Positions 6,943-10,575 of a DNA stretch of 10,575 nucleotides are shown in pieces (position 1 is the stretch's first letter; each line of letters starts with the position of its first letter). The notes under the pieces are model-generated. The model saw nothing but the letters and a program-made list of their open reading frames with translations, did not search any database and was not told where the DNA came from. This stretch comes from Nanoperiomorbus sp963456355 (GTDB lineage Bacteria > Patescibacteriota > Saccharimonadia > Saccharimonadales > Saccharimonadaceae). The position numbers and the translations under genes are program-made. Location: NCBI GenBank assembly GCA_963456355.1, contig CAUOLK010000026.1, positions 1-10,575 of the forward strand. The letters are read 5' to 3'.

Positions 6943-8361
6943 ATGAAGAAGGCACTGAAGCTCGCAGAGGTAAAGGCACTATTTGGATCCGAGTTGATTT
7001 TTGAGACTCGGGACTGCTTCCTGGTGAAGCAGTTCGGCAAGTACCTACCGAACTTGGTCTTTGTCCTGTCCAAGGAATTCTCCTTGGATAAGGACGGCAA
7101 ACCCATTTCGCCGGCCAGGTACGTCCGTGACGTTAACATCACGGACAATATGAATCTGGTCTTCAACGGGGATCCCAAGATTCTCTTCGGAGATTATTGG
7201 ATCTCCAGGAAAGGGAGCCGGTGCTTCCGCCCCAAGAACCCTTTGGATGCCAAGCACCTGCTAGTGAAAGTCGCTTGGGGTGGGGCCGACGAGACTCACG
7301 GGTCTCGCGGTAACTACCCCGAGGATGTTCCGGCGGGAGTGCTGTATTTCCGGCACGCCCGCTCGAATGCCGGAGGCATGGGGTACGACTACTGGGTTAT
7401 CCCAGTAGACTACCACGCCTCTTACTTAGGGGCTGAGGAGTATGACTCCCCAGTCGAGACAGCTGACACCGCAAGCGTCAGCAAGGAGGTGGCAGCCGAG
7501 AATCGGCGTCGTCACGCCGACTTTCTGCGAGAGCAGGAAGCAGAGGCTGATCGCCTCTACCGCATCAAGCTTGACGCTGAGGCGACGTCGAGAAGGCGGC
7601 GGGAAGAGTTTCTCCCGCAGCTCCAGGAGGTCGACCGGGGGCTGGCGGAGCTTAGTCAGACCCAACCATCCGGGCGGGTATATTACCAGCCCCGGATCGA
7701 ATTTGGGGAAACCACATTTAGTATCGGGGCGTGTGATCAGCCCCGATACTACTGCCAGGAGGAGCTGGCAAAGGCGCAAGAGATGTTGCGCTTTTGGCGA
7801 GATTCTGTCGCCTCTGACGAGGCGAAGATCGCCGCTGACGCCGAGGCGCAAAGGATCTTTTTGCCTAGGTTTGAGGCACTGAAGCCTCGCCTTCTGAAGC
7901 TCGGCTGGAGCTTTAAGTTCCAGCCAGGAAATTTCGGTGGCTCCAAGATTTGGGTCAATGATTATTCATTTGACCTATCCGAGGAGGGGCTAACCCGCCT
8001 CAAGGCCATCCTCACCGAACGTGAGGATGAGCTCGCCGAGGCGGAACGCCTAGCGAGTAATGAGGAGCGCATCAAGCGCCTCCTTGATGAGGTTAAGTTC
8101 CCGGATGACCTCCGGTTCGTCTTTGACGAAACGGAGGCAACCGACGAGGAAATCAGAAAGGAGGTGCAGGCCATCCTAGCCGCCAACGAAGCGGCGGACG
8201 AGCTCGACGACGAGACGTGGCACGAGCTCGTCCACTGCGGCTATGCCCGCAGATGCTCCGCCATCAAGCGGACTCTAGAAAGGTTCGGGGGAGCCAATAT
8301 TAAGCTAAATATTGGCTCCCAATCCGGGTCGAGACGATTGGCCGGCTTCTTAGCCGGCTAG
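6943..8361 (+). CDS. Unrecognised 472-residue protein with hairpin-chain mRNA
   Basis: I do not recognise this protein. The start is ATG 6943, with AAAGGGG five bases upstream; the in-frame GTG at 6883 has no comparable site and lies inside a leader hairpin. Residues 1-165 are a mixed alpha/beta region with WISRKGSRCFRP (86-97), GVLYFRHARSN (132-142) and GMGYDYWVIPVDYHASY (145-161). Residues 180-225 are highly charged and probably helical or coiled-coil. Two degenerate tandem repeats of about 85 residues follow (about 211-297 and 299-382), each starting DAEA..R..FLP..., then an F/Y-x-F/YQP block and an acidic helix. The end is acidic (395-430), then basic. There is no signal peptide or membrane segment. 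Codon choice (GGG, CGG, AGG) differs from the flanking operon, which suggests a different origin. It converges on the 123-residue gene. Confidence 0.85.
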   Translation: MKKALKLAEVKALFGSELIFETRDCFLVKQFGKYLPNLVFVLSKEFSLDKDGKPISPARYVRDVNITDNMNLVFNGDPKILFGDYWISRKGSRCFRPKNPLDAKHLLVKVAWGGADETHGSRGNYPEDVPAGVLYFRHARSNAGGMGYDYWVIPVDYHASYLGAEEYDSPVETADTASVSKEVAAENRRRHADFLREQEAEADRLYRIKLDAEATSRRRREEFLPQLQEVDRGLAELSQTQPSGRVYYQPRIEFGETTFSIGACDQPRYYCQEELAKAQEMLRFWRDSVASDEAKIAADAEAQRIFLPRFEALKPRLLKLGWSFKFQPGNFGGSKIWVNDYSFDLSEEGLTRLKAILTEREDELAEAERLASNEERIKRLLDEVKFPDDLRFVFDETEATDEEIRKEVQAILAANEAADELDDETWHELVHCGYARRCSAIKRTLERFGGANIKLNIGSQSGSRRLAGFLAG

Positions 8362-8370
8362 CCCCGACCC
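6989..8370 (+). repeat. Chain of more than 30 local inverted repeats through the gene
   Basis: Perfect or near-perfect stems follow one another with few gaps. Selected examples (left arm/right arm): 7013-7020/7026-7033 (8 bp); 7063-7067 and 7069-7076/7081-7088 and 7091-7095 (13 bp); 7123-7130/7139-7146 (8 bp); 7389-7396/7401-7408 (8 bp); 7503-7509/7514-7520 (7 bp); 7521-7528/7533-7540 with a GAGA (GNRA) tetraloop; 7719-7730/7740-7751 (12 bp); 7808-7814/7819-7825 (7 bp); 8007-8015/8021-8029 (9 bp); 8109-8121/8125-8137 (12 bp plus one mismatch); 8196-8206/8223-8233 (11 bp); 8289-8301/8308-8320 (13 bp); and nested 8326-8331/8365-8370 around 8341-8347/8352-8358. The stems have unrelated sequences, so this is structure, not a repeat family. 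Confidence 0.8.
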
Positions 8371-8371
8371 C

Positions 8372-8397
8372 GAGGATGCGCTATTTTGCGCATCCTC
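8372..8397 (+). terminator. Hairpin after the 472-residue gene
   Basis: GAGGATGCGC (8372-8381) and GCGCATCCTC (8388-8397) form a perfect 10-bp stem with a TATTTT loop, beginning ten bases after the stop codon. No T-run follows directly, so it may act together with the next hairpin or protect the 3' end. Confidence 0.6.
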
Positions 8398-8404
8398 ACC
8401 CTAA

Positions 8405-8430
8405 AGCCCCCAGATTACGACCTGGGGGCT
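8405..8430 (+). terminator. Second, GC-rich hairpin, probable intrinsic terminator
   Basis: AGCCCCCAG (8405-8413) pairs perfectly with CTGGGGGCT (8422-8430) over an eight-base loop and is followed by ATTTACTT. This is the likeliest stop for plus-strand transcription from the 472-residue gene. Confidence 0.65.
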
Positions 8431-8463
8431 ATTTACTTGAAGTTATTAGTTACCAAAGAAAAC

Positions 8464-8490
8464 ACCCCGGCACTCGTAAGTACCGGGGGT
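8464..8490 (-). terminator. Terminator of the 123-residue gene
   Basis: CCCCGG (8465-8470) pairs with CCGGGG (8483-8488), with ACT/AGT continuing the stem inward. Read on the minus strand the hairpin sits just after the stop of the 123-residue gene (8495) and is followed by TGTTTTCTTT, a good uridine tract. Confidence 0.7.
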
Positions 8491-8494
8491 AAAC

Positions 8495-8866
8495 CTACCA
8501 CTGAGCCGACCTCCAATCCCGCTCGGCGTGACCCATTAGGTCACGCTCTCTTTTAGCTTTCTTAAATTGCCACCCCTTACGGGATAGCTCCTTTTTAAAG
8601 ATCTTAATTGCCTGGTTCACTTCCTTTTTGGTCGGCGGACGATCGCCCTCAACGTAACAAATGTCAAGAACGACAGTTTTTAGCCCCCGCTTTGATTTAG
8701 TCCAGAGCGAGAACTTTGTCTCCGGGTGATAGAGGTCACCTCCCTTGATCCAGAAGTCCTGAATCATTCCTGACCTGCCACCTCTAAAACTTTCCGTCCC
8801 TCCTTCCAACAATAGAAACTCAACAGTGTTAAATTTCTTGATCTCTCCAAACAACAGCTCGGCCAT
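8495..8866 (-). CDS. Unrecognised 123-residue protein
   Basis: I do not recognise this small basic protein. The start codon is well supported: GGGAGG (8872-8877 on the complement) lies five bases upstream of the ATG at 8866, and the ATG itself sits in a GGCC-ATCAT-GGCC inverted repeat. Residues 1-70 look beta-rich (VEFLLLEGGTESF, MIQDFWIKGG, TVVLDICYVEGD). Residues 78-105 look like a basic helix (TKKEVNQAIKIFKKELSRKGWQFKKAKRERD), which could contact nucleic acid, though this is only a composition argument. There is no signal peptide or membrane segment. It converges on the 472-residue gene and, like it, holds a strong inverted repeat in its coding sequence (8526-8533/8539-8546, 8 bp). The two may work together. 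Confidence 0.75.
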   Translation of the reverse strand: MAELLFGEIKKFNTVEFLLLEGGTESFRGGRSGMIQDFWIKGGDLYHPETKFSLWTKSKRGLKTVVLDICYVEGDRPPTKKEVNQAIKIFKKELSRKGWQFKKAKRERDLMGHAERDWRSAQW

Positions 8867-9101
8867 GATGGCCTCCCTTCCGTAGCCATAGGCTACATTT
8901 GTCGCCGCACGGCTTCTCCGTGCAGTCGGTCAAGCCTACCTAGTATTGATCACCAGCTAAGACTAACCGACCGCACAGAACATGGGGATGTCCGGAGGTA
9001 GAGAGTGACAGGAGCGGGCCGGCCGGATATATCAGCAGGCATTCAGGATTGGCTCGTCACACAGTGTAGCTAAAGGTACGAAGCAATTTGCTCACAACTA
9101 T
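8867..9101 (-). other. Structured 5' leader of the 123-residue gene
   Basis: If transcription starts inside the inward-facing element at 9110-9150, the leader is about 230 bases and heavily structured. The stems on the complement are 9005-9009 and 9012-9015 with 9052-9060 (9 bp, two-base bulge); 8978-8983/8988-8993 (tetraloop, one wobble); 8922-8930/8966-8974 (9 bp with one G-U); 8907-8912/8918-8923 (6 bp); and 8882-8887/8891-8896 (6 bp, triloop). The ribosome binding site follows directly. I recognise no known riboswitch or RNA family, and I see no open reading frame here that deserves annotation. Confidence 0.5.
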
Positions 9102-9109
9102 ATTTTCAT

Positions 9110-9150
9110 CATAATACACCGGAATTGCAAGCATAAGCAGCTAGAGCCGG
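9110..9150 (-). repeat. Inverted promoter-like element, right copy
   Basis: This is the reverse-oriented partner of 6652-6693, with the same ordered blocks CCGGCT, AGCT, GCTTATGCTTG and TGTATTATG. It faces inward toward the 123-residue gene and probably contains its promoter. However, the TTGCAA in the -35 position has only a weak GAAAAT box 17 bases on, so the exact promoter boxes are unclear. Its outer edge is part of a perfect GAGCCGGCTC palindrome (9144-9153). Confidence 0.6.
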
Positions 9151-9161
9151 CTCCTCTTGGG

Positions 9162-9211
9162 TTAACACCTTAACTGCAACAATTTGCCCTAAAGACTTCG
9201 AGCGGTGTTAA
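9162..9211. promoter_or_regulatory. Spaced inverted repeat upstream of the MYG1-family promoter
   Basis: TTAACACC (9162-9169) and GGTGTTAA (9204-9211) are perfect inverted copies, 34 bases apart. The second ends 13 bases before the -35 box. They could be paired operator half-sites; no binding protein is indicated. Confidence 0.3.
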
Positions 9212-9224
9212 TTTAATTCGTGCC

Positions 9225-9253
9225 TTGACTGGTTACGCTTATTATGTTAATAT
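9225..9253 (+). promoter_or_regulatory. Strong extended -10 promoter of the MYG1-family gene
   Basis: TTGACT (9225-9230) and TAATAT (9248-9253) are separated by 17 bases, and TGT precedes the -10 box as a TGn extension. Transcription should start near 9260, leaving a leader of about 25 bases. This rules out the TTG at 9225, which is the -35 box itself, as the start codon of the gene. Confidence 0.75.
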
Positions 9254-9259
9254 AACATA
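9243..9259. promoter_or_regulatory. Candidate operator over the -10 box
   Basis: TATGTTA-ATA-TAACATA is a perfect 7-bp inverted repeat with a three-base centre. It covers the extended -10 box and the approach to the start site, a position suited to a dimeric repressor. The AT-rich composition makes chance occurrence possible. Confidence 0.4.
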
Positions 9260-9284
9260 CGCAGAACTTAACAGTGAGGTATCC

Positions 9285-10256
9285 ATGCACAATCATATCA
9301 ATGTCCACAATCAGCCAACGGCTGAGATAAACGCTATCACCCATACACCACCCCATCACGCCGATGAGGTCTTCGCCACAGCTATGTTGGCTATGGTGTC
9401 TAACGTCGAGTTGCTCCGCACTCGTAACCCTAAGCAGATTGAGAATAATCCTGATGCTATCGTCTACGACGTCGGCGGCAAGTACGACCCCGAGTCAAAG
9501 CGGTTTGACCATCACCAGAGGGATTTCGCTGAGACTCGACCGGATGGCACGCCGTACTCTTCAGCCGGATTAATCTGGCGGGAATATGGCTCAGATATCG
9601 TCAAGAAATTGGGCGAAGACCAACAGATTGGCGATGACGAAGAGATCGTCGCTAAGACTGTCGAGCATGTCGACAATGATCTGATCAAGGATATCGACGC
9701 TCGGGATAATGGACAAGCCGGTACCGTAGAGGGAGCATCAATCTCATCTATCATCGGCAACTACAATACTCGCTGGGACGTCGACGAAGACCCTAACGAG
9801 GAGTTTCTCAAGGCATGCGAGCTTGCCGGTAACATCCTGGAACGTGAGACGCTGATGGCAATCTCACGCTATCGTGGTCGCAAGATCATCGCCAACCGGA
9901 TCAAGCAAACTTCCGGTAAAGTCTTGGTGCTGGATCAATTCGTCGGCGGCTGGGTGCAAGAGGTATTGGATTCCGGCGAAGATAATGCCGATGACTTGCT
10001 ATACGGCGTCTTCCCGGCACGAGACGGCAATTGGAATATCCAGGCTCTGCCTCCCAGTAAAGACGAGATGACTAAGCAGCGCAAGCCCTTCCCCACAGCC
10101 TGGCGAGGGCTTAACGGTCAAGAATTGAGCGAGACCTCCGGCGTGGATAATGCCGTATTCTGCCATAAGGGCGGCTTCTTCGCCGTGGCTAAGACCAAGG
10201 AAGATGCGCTAAAGATGGCGAACTTATCAGCTGAAGCCGAAGCCGAGGAAGAATAG
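9285..10256 (+). CDS. MYG1/UPF0160-family metal-dependent hydrolase-like protein
   Basis: A 323-residue protein of the MYG1 (UPF0160) family, related to DHH phosphoesterases. The metal-site motifs are present in order: HHADE (24-28), YDVGGKYDP (61-69), RFDHHQ (73-78), YSSAGLIW (91-98), and the acidic DNDLIKDIDARDNG stretch (130-143). The eukaryotic member Myg1 is reported as a 3'-5' RNA exonuclease; the bacterial role is not settled. I place the start at ATG 9285, with AGTGAGG (9273-9279) five bases upstream, because the longer frame begins in the promoter. The tail is acidic (LSAEAEAEEE). It is a single-gene transcription unit with its own promoter, possible operator and terminator. Confidence 0.9.
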   Translation: MHNHINVHNQPTAEINAITHTPPHHADEVFATAMLAMVSNVELLRTRNPKQIENNPDAIVYDVGGKYDPESKRFDHHQRDFAETRPDGTPYSSAGLIWREYGSDIVKKLGEDQQIGDDEEIVAKTVEHVDNDLIKDIDARDNGQAGTVEGASISSIIGNYNTRWDVDEDPNEEFLKACELAGNILERETLMAISRYRGRKIIANRIKQTSGKVLVLDQFVGGWVQEVLDSGEDNADDLLYGVFPARDGNWNIQALPPSKDEMTKQRKPFPTAWRGLNGQELSETSGVDNAVFCHKGGFFAVAKTKEDALKMANLSAEAEAEEE

Positions 10257-10280
10257 TTCAACCAAGCTGAAAGCATCAAA

Positions 10281-10304
10281 AAAGAGGTCGCTAGCGACCT
10301 CTTT
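10281..10304. terminator. Bidirectional intrinsic terminator
   Basis: AAAGAGGTCGC (10281-10291) and GCGACCTCTTT (10294-10304) form a near-perfect palindromic hairpin just after the MYG1-family stop. On the plus strand it continues TTTAGTTGTT. On the minus strand the stem runs into six consecutive T residues, so it probably serves the convergent minus-strand gene even better. Confidence 0.8.
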
Positions 10305-10403
10305 AGTTGTTCATACGCTTGATCTCAGGAGCGATTTTACCAGCTGGCTAGAACTTATTTTTCCGATAACGCTTAAAATTAAAAACGTATAGATGCGCTG
10401 TCT

Positions 10404-10420
10404 GCTCGCTAAAAGTGAGC
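10404..10420 (+). terminator. Small hairpin with downstream T-run
   Basis: GCTCGCT-AAA-AGTGAGC (one G-U pair) is followed by AAAAGTTTTTATT on the plus strand. It may back up the terminator at 10281. It also overlaps the very short reading frame at 10409-10444. Confidence 0.35.
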
Positions 10421-10444
10421 AAAAGTTTTTATTGAGTACTTCAT
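10409..10444 (-). CDS. Possible 11-residue reading frame or gene remnant
   Basis: On the minus strand ATG (10444) opens an 11-codon frame, MKYSIKTFAHF, ended by TAG. AAGGAG lies seven bases upstream, inside the end of the preceding gene, which is better placed than chance would usually give. It could be a tiny peptide, a decayed downstream gene, or coincidence. Confidence 0.2.
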   Translation of the reverse strand: MKYSIKTFAHF

Positions 10445-10445
10445 T

Positions 10446-10575
10446 TTATTTCTCCTTATTTAATAAATAATTGACTAATTGTTGTTTTGCGTCGCCCCAA
10501 TATTTATTAGTCTCTTCATAATTCTCATCGCGAATAGCCATAATCGTTCGAGTCTCTCCGACTGGAATGACACAC
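10446..10575 (-). CDS. 3' end of a minus-strand gene, truncated by the window
   Basis: The complement reads open from the window edge for 42 codons to a TAA at 10446-10448. The residues end with ...IPVGETRTIMAIRDENYEETNKYWGDAKQQLVNYLLNKEK. The stretch is hydrophilic with a plausible C-terminal helix (KQQLVNYLLNKE), and the convergent terminator at 10281-10304 suits a gene ending here. Too little is present to name the family. The region is more AT-rich than the MYG1-family gene. Confidence 0.6.
   Translation of the reverse strand, partial: CVIPVGETRTIMAIRDENYEETNKYWGDAKQQLVNYLLNKEK

Noticed and set aside
7426..7882. Long open frames on both strands inside the 472-residue gene (141 and 146 codons)
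   Set aside because: They are shadows of the GC-rich, hairpin-rich main frame, arginine/serine/proline-rich, without ribosome sites or family resemblance.
6885..8490. CRISPR array or repeat family
   Set aside because: The stems have unrelated sequences and irregular spacing and lie inside a continuous coding frame; no repeat-spacer pattern exists.
8289..8490. Integron attC sites
   Set aside because: The hairpins are perfect and symmetrical, lack the paired core sites and extrahelical bases expected of attC, and have plausible terminator roles; no integrase is present.
8922..8974. A tRNA-like fold
   Set aside because: The 35-base loop does not resolve into D, anticodon and T arms, and no T-loop consensus or CCA end is present.
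6652..9150. An integrated RNA-phage-like genome, suggested by the dense RNA structure
   Set aside because: The two genes lie on opposite strands, each has promoter and terminator signals, and neither resembles a replicase, coat or maturation protein.
9225..9284. TTG start for the MYG1-family gene, adding 20 residues
   Set aside because: The TTG is the first half of the -35 box, and the -10 box lies inside the extension; the ATG at 9285 has a good ribosome site and suits the family start.

Overview
The window looks like chromosomal DNA of a Candidate Phyla Radiation bacterium (Patescibacteria), most likely Candidatus Saccharibacteria (TM7) or a close relative. This rests on overall resemblance: a compact layout, small genes, a glycosyltransferase/GH57/GH15-related cluster of a kind I associate with TM7 genomes, near-leaderless promoters, and TGA used as a normal stop. 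There is no rRNA or other marker to settle the taxonomy, so I hold it at about 0.6 to 0.7.

Region 1 (1-5570): about 330 bases in which I see no gene, then a near-consensus sigma70 promoter (330-358) driving a four-gene alpha-glucan operon. Its genes encode a GT4 glycogen/starch-synthase-like glycosyltransferase, a GH57 amylase-type glycosidase, a GH15-related protein whose usual catalytic residues appear to be missing, and an unrecognised 214-residue protein. The genes overlap or nearly touch, and none has a signal peptide, so the operon probably builds and remodels an intracellular storage polyglucan. A hairpin at 5535-5570 separates it from the next genes.

Region 2 (5584-6636, minus strand): a DNA alkylation repair protein (AlkD/HEAT-like) followed by ribosomal protein bL33 (rpmG). 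Each has an extended -10 box only 9-10 bases from its ATG, which points to leaderless or nearly leaderless messages.

Region 3 (6652-9150): the unusual part. Two unrecognised genes converge: a 472-residue protein on the plus strand and a 123-residue protein on the minus strand. They are bracketed by inverted copies of a 41-42 base promoter-like element (about 79% identical). The 472-residue gene, its leader and its 3' end form an almost unbroken chain of more than 30 perfect or near-perfect local inverted repeats; one has a GNRA tetraloop and several have stems of 9-16 bp. The leader of the 123-residue gene is structured in the same way. Three tandem terminator-like hairpins lie between the convergent stop codons. 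By eye I do not see this hairpin density in the flanking housekeeping genes. This two-gene islet is the best candidate for an undescribed system, possibly a mobile or RNA-structured cassette.

Region 4 (9162-10575): a MYG1/UPF0160-family protein behind a strong extended -10 promoter that carries an inverted repeat over the -10 box, a bidirectional terminator, and the 3' end of a minus-strand gene that runs off the window.
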